Of a stretch of 64,000 nucleotides of DNA, positions 46,513 to 54,141 are shown in pieces. The notes under the pieces are model-generated. The model worked only from the letters and a program-made list of their open reading frames with translations, made no database searches and was not told where the DNA came from. A program made the translations under genes and the position numbers. Source of the DNA: CAIWHR01 sp963843595 (GTDB lineage: Bacteria; Pseudomonadota; Gammaproteobacteria; Burkholderiales; Casimicrobiaceae); assembly GCA_963843595.1 (NCBI GenBank), contig CAWJLG010000014.1, forward strand, positions 62,001-126,000. Reading direction: 5' to 3'. The stretch's first letter is position 1. Every line of letters begins with the position of its first letter.

Positions 46513-48500
46513 CGCGCCCCCTCGAACCGTTCGTCGATCCTCTCGTTGCGCCCGCGGATGCGCTCGGGGAGCAGCGTGTCGTACGGCATCAGCGCCTCCT
46601 GCACCGCGAAACGCGACGCGCCGGCCATCTTCTGCTTCAGCGCCTCCACCTCGGCCGCCCGTGCCGCGGTCGCCGGATGGTCGACGTAGTCCTTCGCCCC
46701 GTAACCGCGCCAGCCCGGCGGCAGCTCCATCTTCGCCACGTCGAGCGCCTCGTAGGCGAGCGACGGCAGGGTGTCGGATTCGCCCTTCCAGGTCGCCAGC
46801 GTGCGCTTCAGCCACTCGGCGTCGTTGCGGCGCGGGAAGTCCTGGCGGTAGTGCGCGCCGCGGCTTTCGGTGCGCGTCAGCGCGCCGTACGCGACACACA
46901 GCGCGAGCTTCAGCATCTTCTGCACCCGATACGCGGTGACGAGTTCGGGATTGGCGCCGCGGACCTTGTATTTGAGTCCGATGTTGCGGCTCCGTACCAG
47001 CAGCTGCTGCAGCTCGTCGACCGCCGCCTGGAGGTCCTCGCCGCGGCGGAAGATGCCGACCTTGGCGGTCATGATCTCCTGCATCCGCGCCTTGAGCGCC
47101 GAGGCGTCCTCGCTGCCGCGGCCGGTGACCAGGCCGTCGATGCGCGCCTGCTCGCGGCGCAGGAACTCGTGCACGAGCGAGGTCGGGATGTCGACCTCGT
47201 TCTCGATCCGGTCGCAGTAATCGGCGATGAACTCGCCGACGATCATCCCGGCGACGACCGTCTCGGCGACCGAGTTGCCGCCCAGCCGGTTGAACCCGTG
47301 CATGTCCCAGCACGCGGCCTCCCCCGCCGCGAACAGGCCCTTCAACGTCGGGCTCTCGCCGGTGTGGTTGGTCCGCACCCCGCCCATCGTGTAGTGGTGC
47401 GCCGGGCGCACCGGGATCCAGTCCTTCACCGGATCCACGCCCATGAAGTAGTGGCAGATCTCCCACACCTCGCGCAGATTCTTCTTGATGTGCTTCTCAC
47501 CGAGCAGCGTGATGTCGAGCCAGAGGTGGTCGCCGAAGCGACCCTTCACCCCCTTGCCCTTCGCGATGTGCTCTTCCATCCGCCGGCTGACGACGTCGCG
47601 CGAGGCAAGCTCCTTCTTCTCCGGCTCGTAATCCGGCATGAAGCGGTGGCCGTCGACGTCCTTGAGCAGGCCGCCGTCGCCGCGGCAGCCCTCGGTGACG
47701 AGGATGCCGGCGGGGACGATGGCCGTCGGGTGGAACTGGATCGCCTCCATGTTGCCCAGCGTGGCGATGCCGGTTTCGAGCGCGATCGCGTTGCCGATGC
47801 CTTCGCAGATCACCGCATTGGTGGTGACCCGGTACATCCGGCCGGCGCCGCCGCTGGCGATCGCCGTCGCCTTGGCCACGTAGGCCGACAGTTCGCCGGT
47901 GACGAGGTCGCGGACGATCGCGCCGTAGCAGCGGCCGGCATCGTGGATCAGCGCGATCGCCTCGGTGCGCTCGTGGACGGGAATGGCCGCACCGATCGCC
48001 TGATCGCTCATCGTCTGCAGCATCGCGTGGCCCGTGCCGTCGGACACGTAGCAGGTGCGCCACTTCTTGGTGCCGCCGAAATCGCGCTGCGCGACGAGCC
48101 CGTGCGCCTCGTCGCGCTCGGTGATCGTGACCTTCTGGCTGTTGATGATGACGTCGCGGTCGCCCTTGCGCACGCGGCTCCACGGCAAGCCCCATGCGGC
48201 AAGTTCGCGCACCGCCTTCGGCGCCGTGTTGACGAACATCCGCACCACCTGCTGGTCGGCGCCCCAGTCGCTGCCGCGGACCGTGTCCTCGAAGTGGATG
48301 TCCTCGTTGTCGCCCTGCCCCTTGATCACGTTGCCGAGCGAGGCCTGCATGCCGCCCTGCGCGGCCGCCGAGTGCGAGCGCTTGGGCGGGACCAGCGACA
48401 GGATGATCACGTCGTGGCCGCGGCGCTTGGCGCCGATGGCCATGCGCAGGCCCGCGAGGCCGCCGCCGATGACCAGCACGTCGGTATAGACGATCTTCAT
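46509..48500 (-). CDS. frdA: fumarate reductase flavoprotein subunit
   Basis: The 663-residue catalytic subunit reduces fumarate to succinate with FAD bound covalently. His43 in RSHSAAAQGGMQ is at the position of the FAD-linked histidine of Wolinella succinogenes FrdA. The FAD nucleotide motif is VLVIGGGLAGLRMA, and the substrate-binding region has TEGCRGDGG, HHYTMGGVRTNHTGES and HGFNRLGGNSVAE. Length and motifs match Wolinella-type Frd rather than E. coli SdhA. ATG at 48500 overlaps the stop of frdC by ATGA, so frdCAB are translationally coupled. Confidence 0.95.
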   Translation of the reverse strand: MKIVYTDVLVIGGGLAGLRMAIGAKRRGHDVIILSLVPPKRSHSAAAQGGMQASLGNVIKGQGDNEDIHFEDTVRGSDWGADQQVVRMFVNTAPKAVRELAAWGLPWSRVRKGDRDVIINSQKVTITERDEAHGLVAQRDFGGTKKWRTCYVSDGTGHAMLQTMSDQAIGAAIPVHERTEAIALIHDAGRCYGAIVRDLVTGELSAYVAKATAIASGGAGRMYRVTTNAVICEGIGNAIALETGIATLGNMEAIQFHPTAIVPAGILVTEGCRGDGGLLKDVDGHRFMPDYEPEKKELASRDVVSRRMEEHIAKGKGVKGRFGDHLWLDITLLGEKHIKKNLREVWEICHYFMGVDPVKDWIPVRPAHHYTMGGVRTNHTGESPTLKGLFAAGEAACWDMHGFNRLGGNSVAETVVAGMIVGEFIADYCDRIENEVDIPTSLVHEFLRREQARIDGLVTGRGSEDASALKARMQEIMTAKVGIFRRGEDLQAAVDELQQLLVRSRNIGLKYKVRGANPELVTAYRVQKMLKLALCVAYGALTRTESRGAHYRQDFPRRNDAEWLKRTLATWKGESDTLPSLAYEALDVAKMELPPGWRGYGAKDYVDHPATAARAAEVEALKQKMAGASRFAVQEALMPYDTLLPERIRGRNERIDERFEGAR

Positions 48501-49273
48501 TTGGCGCTCCCTGGTGCAGCCATCGCCGCGGGCACGTAGGGCTGGCCGTAGTTCGGCGCGTGCTCGATGCCGATCTTGATGTAGGCCGCGAGCGTCGCGA
48601 AGCCGAGCACGAGGAAGAACACGGTGATCGCCCACTTCACGACTTTCAGGCGCTTGCGCGTGGCATTCGGGTCGCTGCCCGCGAACCACTGCCATTTGAC
48701 GCATAGCCGGTAGAGTCCGATGCCGCCGTGCATCTCGACGGCGAGCAGCAGCAGGATGTACAGCGGCCAGTAGCGGTCGCTCCAGACGCGGTCGGCCGAC
48801 TCGAACGGCCCGATCAGGTGCGGTCGGGTCAGCATCACGTACAGGTGGACGGTGGCGAGGAAGAACAGCGCGAACCCGGTGAACACCTGCCAGAACCAGA
48901 GCGTGGTGTCCTCGTGCCGCATCATCTTCATGTGGCCGCGGAAGAGCTTGTACTGCCGCCAGTTGATCGGGAACTTGCGCACCGCGAGCGCGGCGTGCAG
49001 CACGAGCATCCCGATGATCGCGGCGACCACGACCGACACGATGCCGGGGTAGGAGCGCCCGAACACGAAGTAGCCCTCGAACATCTTCGTGATCGTCCAC
49101 ATCGCGTCCTTGCTGATGAGGATCGACGATACGAAGAACATGTGGCCCCACATGAACAGCGCCAGCAGCAGTCCGCTCGCGCTCTGGAGCCAGTCGAGGC
49201 GCGCCGGCAGGCGGCTCTTGGCCGTCGCGTCGGCAAGCCCGACGCCGGCAATGACGTCGGTGGTCGGGTTCAT
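48497..49273 (-). CDS. frdC: fumarate reductase cytochrome b subunit (Wolinella type, dihaem)
   Basis: The 258-residue subunit has five predicted transmembrane helices. Haem-ligand histidines lie in LFMWGHMFF (His44, exactly the W. succinogenes position), LVLHAALAVRKFPINWRQYK, FLATVHLYVMLT and AVEMHGGIGLYRL, consistent with two b haems. The Glu in AVEMHGG corresponds to the Glu180 used in the W. succinogenes E-pathway for proton return. It anchors FrdAB and oxidises menaquinol or quinol. It starts the operon; an FNR-type box and a GACAAT -10 lie upstream. GGGGGG precedes the ATG. Confidence 0.94.
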   Translation of the reverse strand: MNPTTDVIAGVGLADATAKSRLPARLDWLQSASGLLLALFMWGHMFFVSSILISKDAMWTITKMFEGYFVFGRSYPGIVSVVVAAIIGMLVLHAALAVRKFPINWRQYKLFRGHMKMMRHEDTTLWFWQVFTGFALFFLATVHLYVMLTRPHLIGPFESADRVWSDRYWPLYILLLLAVEMHGGIGLYRLCVKWQWFAGSDPNATRKRLKVVKWAITVFFLVLGFATLAAYIKIGIEHAPNYGQPYVPAAMAAPGSAK

Positions 49274-49358
49274 CCGCTTTCCCCCCGTAAAACGACCGCG
49301 CCGGCCGCGGATGCGGTCGACGCCGGGTCCCATTGTCCTGCGTTGCGCTGCGGCGCGG

Positions 49359-49372
49359 TTGATGTGTGTCAA
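49359..49372. promoter_or_regulatory. FNR/ANR/DNR-type box for frdCAB
   Basis: TTGATGTGTGTCAA fits TTGAT-N4-ATCAA at nine of ten positions. On the minus strand a GACAAT (49337 to 49332) lies downstream, giving a start near 49325 and placing the box centre at about -41, the spacing of class II FNR-activated promoters. It lies in the 293-base divergent region before the frdC and 2-oxoacid oxidoreductase operons. Confidence 0.7.
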
Positions 49373-49462
49373 ACGCCGCTGCCGCGTCCGACGTGTTGCA
49401 CTGCAATCCCGCGCCAAGTCCACAGCGGCAAAATGGGCTCGCCGCGCACGCGCGCATCCGTC

Positions 49463-49476
49463 TTGACTTGCGTCAA
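49463..49476. promoter_or_regulatory. FNR/ANR/DNR-type box for the 2-oxoacid oxidoreductase operon
   Basis: TTGACTTGCGTCAA is a perfect inverted repeat of TTGAC with four bases between. It lies 90 bases before the gamma subunit start codon on the plus strand. With the box at 49359 it makes a divergent promoter with one site per side. FNR/ANR-type proteins accept TTGAC half-sites. Confidence 0.65.
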
Positions 49477-49566
49477 TGGGGCCGGCACCGGTTCGCGCAC
49501 GATTGCGCAACACAGGCCGGGACTCCGCGCGCGGTACGCCGGCCAAGGTACGGAAGGAGTACGAGG

Positions 49567-50145
49567 ATGTTCCAGGTTCGCATCCATGGCCGCGGGGGGC
49601 AGGGCGTCGTGTCGGGCGCCGAACTGCTGTCGGTCGCGGCGTTTCTCGAAGGGCGCTACGCGCAGGCGGTGCCGAGCTTCGGCTCGGAGCGCATGGGCGC
49701 GCCGGTGATGGCGTTCTGCCGGATCGACGACAAGGAGATCCGTCTGCGCGAGCCGGTGATGGAACCCAACGCGCTGATCATCCAGGATCCGACGCTGCTG
49801 CATCAGGTCGACCTGTTCAAGGGCTTGCACACCAGCGGGTACATCCTGATCAACTCGACCCGCAGCTTCGAGGAGCTGGGCCTGGGCGAGTTCACGCGCG
49901 ATTTCCAGCACTACCGGCTGTGTTCGGTGCCGGCGACGGAGATCGCGTTGAAGCACGTCGGCCGGGCGGTGCCCAACGTGCCGCTGCTGGGCGGATTTGC
50001 CGCGGTCACGGGACAGGTGAAACTGGAGTCGGTGGTCGCTGCGATCCGGGAGAAATTCCCGTACGCGATCGCCGAGAAGAACGTGGCGGCCGCCGCCGAG
50101 GCATTCGACATCGTCAGCCGGTCGCGGGAGGCGGTCCATGCTTAA
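49567..50145 (+). CDS. 2-oxoacid:acceptor oxidoreductase gamma subunit
   Basis: The 192-residue subunit has the gamma-family motif IHGRGGQGVVSGAELLSVAA and AQAVPSFGSERMGAPVMAF. Gamma subunits help form the coenzyme A side of the active site in multi-subunit pyruvate, 2-oxoglutarate or phenylglyoxylate oxidoreductases. A good Shine-Dalgarno (AAGGAG) precedes the ATG at 49567. It overlaps the alpha gene by eight bases. The order gamma-alpha-beta-FAD/ferredoxin is operon-like, and an FNR-type box lies upstream. Confidence 0.88.
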   Translation: MFQVRIHGRGGQGVVSGAELLSVAAFLEGRYAQAVPSFGSERMGAPVMAFCRIDDKEIRLREPVMEPNALIIQDPTLLHQVDLFKGLHTSGYILINSTRSFEELGLGEFTRDFQHYRLCSVPATEIALKHVGRAVPNVPLLGGFAAVTGQVKLESVVAAIREKFPYAIAEKNVAAAAEAFDIVSRSREAVHA

Positions 50146-51391
50146 ACAATGCGAAGGCTCGCACGCGGTCGCCGAGGCCGTGGCGCTGTGCCGGCCGCAG
50201 GTGATCTGCGCCTACCCGATCACGCCGCAGACGCACATCGTCGAAGGCGTGGGCGAGATGGTGAAATCCGGCGCGCTCGCCGGCTGCGAGTTCATCAACG
50301 TCGAGTCCGAGTTCGCCGCGCTGTCGGTCGCCATCGGCGCCTCGGCAGCCGGGGCGCGCACGTACACGGCGACCAGCAGCCAGGGCCTGCTGTTCATGGC
50401 CGAGGCGGTCTACAACGCCGCCGGACTCGGCCTGCCGATCGTGATGACGATCGGCAACCGCGCGATCGGCGCGCCGATCAACATCTGGAACGACCATTCC
50501 GACAGCATGTCCATGCGCGACGCCGGCTGGATCCAGATCTTCGCCGAGACCAACCAGGAGGCCGTCGACCTCCACATCCAGGCGTTCCGGCTCGCCGAGG
50601 AACTGTCGTGCCCGGTGATGGTGTGCGTGGACGGGTTCCTGCTCACCCACGCCTACGAGCGAGTCGACGTGCCCACGCAGGCGCAGGTCGACGCGTTCCT
50701 GCCACCGTTCGAGCCGCGCCAGATTCTCGATCCCGCCGAGCCGGTGACGATCGGGGCGATGGTCGGGCCGGAGGCGTTCACCGAGGTCCGCTACCTCGCG
50801 CACCACAAGCAGCTGCGCGCGCTGACCCTGATTCCGCAGCTGTCGGCCACGTTCAAGGCGCAGTTCGGGCGCGACTCGGGCGGCCTCATCCGTCCGTACC
50901 GCACCGCGGACGCCGAGACGATCGTCGTCGCGCTGGGCTCGGTCAACGGCACGGTGCAGGAAGTCGTCGACGAGATGCGCGCCGAAGGTGCGAAGATCGG
51001 CTCGGTCGGCATCTGCTCGTTCCGGCCGTTTCCGCTCACCGCGCTGCGCGAAGCGCTGCAGCACGCGAAACGCGTCGTCGTGCTCGAGAAGTGCCTCGCC
51101 GTCGGCCTGGGCGGGATCGTCTCGGACGGCGTGCGCAAGGCGCTGTCGGGAGTTCAGTTGAGGGGTTACACGGTGATCGCCGGCTTGGGCGGCCGCGCGA
51201 TCACCCGCGCGTCGCTTAAGCAGTTGTTCGAGGATGCCGGCACCGACGAGTTGGAGCAGGTGACGTTCCTCGATCTGAATGCCGACGTCGTCGCGCACGA
51301 ACTGGAGCGCGAGTCGCGCGCCCGGCGTACCGGTCCGACGGCGGAGGCGATCCTGCGTCGGCTGGGCACCGTCGGCTCGAGCATCGGATAG
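50138..51391 (+). CDS. 2-oxoacid:acceptor oxidoreductase alpha subunit
   Basis: The 417-residue subunit has the typical start CAYPITPQTHIVEGVGE and the pyrimidine-binding-domain motif VESEFAALSVAIGASAAGARTYTATSSQG. Domain II follows (SVNGTVQEVVDEMRAEGAKIG). It matches the alpha chain of four-subunit 2-oxoacid oxidoreductases (PorA, PadG or VorB-like). The 2-oxoacid is not certain: pyruvate, 2-oxoglutarate and phenylglyoxylate enzymes share these motifs. The gene overlaps the gamma gene and precedes the beta gene by 15 bases. Confidence 0.88.
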   Translation: MLKQCEGSHAVAEAVALCRPQVICAYPITPQTHIVEGVGEMVKSGALAGCEFINVESEFAALSVAIGASAAGARTYTATSSQGLLFMAEAVYNAAGLGLPIVMTIGNRAIGAPINIWNDHSDSMSMRDAGWIQIFAETNQEAVDLHIQAFRLAEELSCPVMVCVDGFLLTHAYERVDVPTQAQVDAFLPPFEPRQILDPAEPVTIGAMVGPEAFTEVRYLAHHKQLRALTLIPQLSATFKAQFGRDSGGLIRPYRTADAETIVVALGSVNGTVQEVVDEMRAEGAKIGSVGICSFRPFPLTALREALQHAKRVVVLEKCLAVGLGGIVSDGVRKALSGVQLRGYTVIAGLGGRAITRASLKQLFEDAGTDELEQVTFLDLNADVVAHELERESRARRTGPTAEAILRRLGTVGSSIG

Positions 51392-51406
51392 CGGCAGGAG
51401 CGCGTG

Positions 51407-52435
51407 ATGAGCCAACCGAAATCGAAGGCCGGCGCCAGCGTGACGCCGATGCAGTCCGTCAAGTTCTACCAGACGGGGACGTTCACCGTCGGCAACCGGC
51501 TGCTCGCCGAGAACGAGCGCTCGGTGCAGGCGAACATGCAGCGCACCAACTCGCTCAACTCGGGGCACCGCGCGTGCCAGGGCTGCGGCGAGGCGCTGGG
51601 CGCCCGCTACGCAATCGATGCGGCGATGCGCGCCGCCGACAACAAGCTGATCGCCGTCAACGCCACCGGCTGCCTCGAGGTGTTCTCGACACCCTATCCG
51701 GAGACGTCGTGGCAGATCCCGTGGATCCATTCGCTGTTCGGCAACGCCGCCGCGGTCGCGTCCGGCGTCGCGGCGGCGATGCGGATGAAGGGGCGGCCCG
51801 ACGTCCGCGTGGTCGCCCAGGGCGGCGACGGCGGAACCACCGACATCGGCTTCGGCTGCCTGTCCGGGATGTTCGAGCGCAACGACGACGTCCTCTACGT
51901 CTGCTACGACAACGAGGCCTACATGAACACCGGCGTCCAGCGCTCGAGCGCGACGCCGCCCGCCGCACGCACGGCGACGACGATGGCCGTCGGCCGCGAG
52001 CCGGGCAACGTGTTCGGCACCGGCAAGAACGTGCCGCTGATCGCGATGGCGCACCACATTCCCTACGTCGCGACGGCGAGTGTCGCGAACCTGCGCGACC
52101 TCGAGTTCAAGGTGACCAAGGCGATGGGGATCCGCGGCGCGCGGTACATCCACATCCATGTGCCCTGCCCGCTGGGCTGGGGCTCGCTGCCCGAGGACAC
52201 GATCAAGGTGGCGCGGATGGCCGTCGAATCGGGCCTGTTCCCGCTCTTCGAAGCCGAGCACGGCGAGCTGACCGGCCGCACGACCATCCGGCGCAAGGTG
52301 CCGGTCGACGACTATCTGTCGCTGCAGAAGCGCTTCGCGCACCTGTTCGGCAAGACGCCGGACACGGCGCGGCTCGCGCAGATCCAGGCGATCGCCGACA
52401 AGAACATCCGGACCTTCGGCCTTCTGCCCGAGTAG
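51407..52435 (+). CDS. 2-oxoacid:acceptor oxidoreductase beta subunit (TPP-binding)
   Basis: The 342-residue subunit binds thiamine diphosphate. It has the early CQGCGEALGARYAID (cluster-ligand Cys and Gly), VNATGCLEVFSTPYPETSW, and the Mg-TPP motif GGDGGTTDIGFGCLSG followed by YDNEAYMNTGVQRSSATP. The last is a diagnostic beta-subunit signature. A GGAG lies six bases before the ATG at 51407. An in-frame GTG directly before it is less likely. It works with gamma, alpha and the FAD/ferredoxin protein to decarboxylate 2-oxoacids to acyl-CoA. Confidence 0.88.
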   Translation: MSQPKSKAGASVTPMQSVKFYQTGTFTVGNRLLAENERSVQANMQRTNSLNSGHRACQGCGEALGARYAIDAAMRAADNKLIAVNATGCLEVFSTPYPETSWQIPWIHSLFGNAAAVASGVAAAMRMKGRPDVRVVAQGGDGGTTDIGFGCLSGMFERNDDVLYVCYDNEAYMNTGVQRSSATPPAARTATTMAVGREPGNVFGTGKNVPLIAMAHHIPYVATASVANLRDLEFKVTKAMGIRGARYIHIHVPCPLGWGSLPEDTIKVARMAVESGLFPLFEAEHGELTGRTTIRRKVPVDDYLSLQKRFAHLFGKTPDTARLAQIQAIADKNIRTFGLLPE

Positions 52436-52442
52436 CCCGCCC

Positions 52443-54071
52443 ATGGAAAAGCCTTTTGCAATCACGCTCGACGTCGGCTCGAGCCTCGCCAACAAGACCG
52501 GCTCGTGGCGCACGCTGCGGCCGGTGTACGTCGACCGGCTGCCGCCGTGCAATCACGCCTGCCCGGCGGGCGAGGACATCCAGGGCTGGCTCTTTCATGC
52601 CGAGGGCGGCGATTACCAAGCCGCCTGGCGCGCGCTGACGGCCAACAATCCGCTGCCGGCGATCATGGGGCGCGTGTGCTACCACCCGTGCGAGGGCGCG
52701 TGCAATCGCGGCCAGCTGGATGAAGCGGTCGGCATCAACTCCGTCGAGCGCTTTCTCGGCGACGAGGCCATCAAGCGCGGGTGGAAATTCGCACCGCCGG
52801 CGAAGGAGTCGGGCAAGCGCGTGCTGGTCGTCGGCGCGGGGCCGTCCGGGCTCTCGGCCGCCTATCACCTGCGCCGGCTCGGCCACGCGGTCAGGATCGT
52901 CGAGGCGGGACCGCTTGCCGGCGGCATGATGCGCTTCGGCATCCCGAAGTACCGGCTGCCGCGCGACGTGCTCGACGCCGAGGTGCAGCGGATCGTCGAT
53001 CTCGGCGTCGAGATCGAGTACAACCGCAAGGTCGATAACATCCTCGCGACCATGCAGGACGGCAGGTTCGACGCCGCCTTCCTCGCCGTCGGCGCGCACA
53101 TCGCCAAGCGCGCGTACATTCCGGCCGGCGAGGCGGCGCGGATGCTCGACGCGGTCCAGGTGCTGCGCAGCATGGAAGGCGAGGAAAAGCCGCTGCTGGG
53201 CCGCCGTGTGGTCGTCTACGGCGGCGGCAATACGGCGCTCGACGTCGCCCGCACCGCCAAGCGCCTGGGCGCCACCGAATCGATCATCGTCTACCGGCGC
53301 ACGCGCGAGAAGATGCCCGCGCACGACTTCGAGGTCGAGGAGGCGCTGCAGGAAGGCGTCATGATCAAGTGGCTGTCGACGATCAAGAACATGGCGGACG
53401 CCGGCACGCTGACGGTGGAGAAGATGGCGCTCGACGCCAAGGGCTTTCCGCAGCCGACCGGCGAGTTCGAGACCCTCGAGGCGGACTCGCTGGTGCTGGC
53501 GCTGGGCCAGGACGTCGATCTGTCGCTCCTCGACGGCGTGCCCGGGCTCGCGATCAAGGACGGCACCGTGCAGGTCGCCCCGAACATGATGACCGGGTAC
53601 GCGGGCATCTTCGCCGGCGGCGACATGGTGCCGTCGGAGCGCACCGTCACGGTGGCCGTCGGTCACGGCAAGAAGGCCGCGCGCCACATCGACGCCTGGC
53701 TCCACGGCGCGACATACGCGCCGCCGCCCAAGCACGAGCTCGCGAGCTTCGACAAGCTCAACCCCTGGTATTACTCGGACGCGCCGAAGACCGTGCGCCC
53801 GCTGCTCGACATCGCGCGGCGCACGTCGACGTTCGACGAGGTGGTCAAGGGCCTGGACGAGACGAATGCGCTGTTCGAGGCGCGGCGCTGCCTGTCCTGC
53901 GGCAACTGCTTCGAATGCGACAACTGCTACGGCGTGTGCCCCGACAACGCGGTGATCAAGCTGGGACCGGGCAAGCGCTTCGAATTCAATTACGACTACT
54001 GCAAGGGCTGCGGCATCTGCGTCGCGGAATGCCCCTGCGGCGCGATCCGGATGGTCCCCGAGACCATCTGA
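52443..54071 (+). CDS. GltD-like FAD/NAD(P) oxidoreductase fused to a 2x[4Fe-4S] ferredoxin domain
   Basis: This 542-residue protein is the electron-transfer module of the oxidoreductase. The N-terminal GltD-type cluster ligands are CNHACPAGEDIQGW and CYHPCEGACNR. The FAD motif is GAGPSGLSAAYHL near residue 128, the NAD(P) motif is YGGGNTALDVARTAKRLGA near 259, and GIFAGGDMV closes the FAD domain. The last 65 residues are a bacterial ferredoxin with CLSCGNCFECDNCYGVCP and CKGCGICVAECPCGAI. In related enzymes such as phenylglyoxylate oxidoreductase these are separate subunits. The fusion suggests electrons are passed directly to NAD(P)+. It lies seven bases after beta. Confidence 0.88.
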   Translation: MEKPFAITLDVGSSLANKTGSWRTLRPVYVDRLPPCNHACPAGEDIQGWLFHAEGGDYQAAWRALTANNPLPAIMGRVCYHPCEGACNRGQLDEAVGINSVERFLGDEAIKRGWKFAPPAKESGKRVLVVGAGPSGLSAAYHLRRLGHAVRIVEAGPLAGGMMRFGIPKYRLPRDVLDAEVQRIVDLGVEIEYNRKVDNILATMQDGRFDAAFLAVGAHIAKRAYIPAGEAARMLDAVQVLRSMEGEEKPLLGRRVVVYGGGNTALDVARTAKRLGATESIIVYRRTREKMPAHDFEVEEALQEGVMIKWLSTIKNMADAGTLTVEKMALDAKGFPQPTGEFETLEADSLVLALGQDVDLSLLDGVPGLAIKDGTVQVAPNMMTGYAGIFAGGDMVPSERTVTVAVGHGKKAARHIDAWLHGATYAPPPKHELASFDKLNPWYYSDAPKTVRPLLDIARRTSTFDEVVKGLDETNALFEARRCLSCGNCFECDNCYGVCPDNAVIKLGPGKRFEFNYDYCKGCGICVAECPCGAIRMVPETI

Positions 54072-54141
54072 CGCCGGCCGCGGCCCGCGACGGAACCGGC
54101 GTCGAACCGGCTGCCGCGCCCGAATCTGGAGGAGGAAGACG

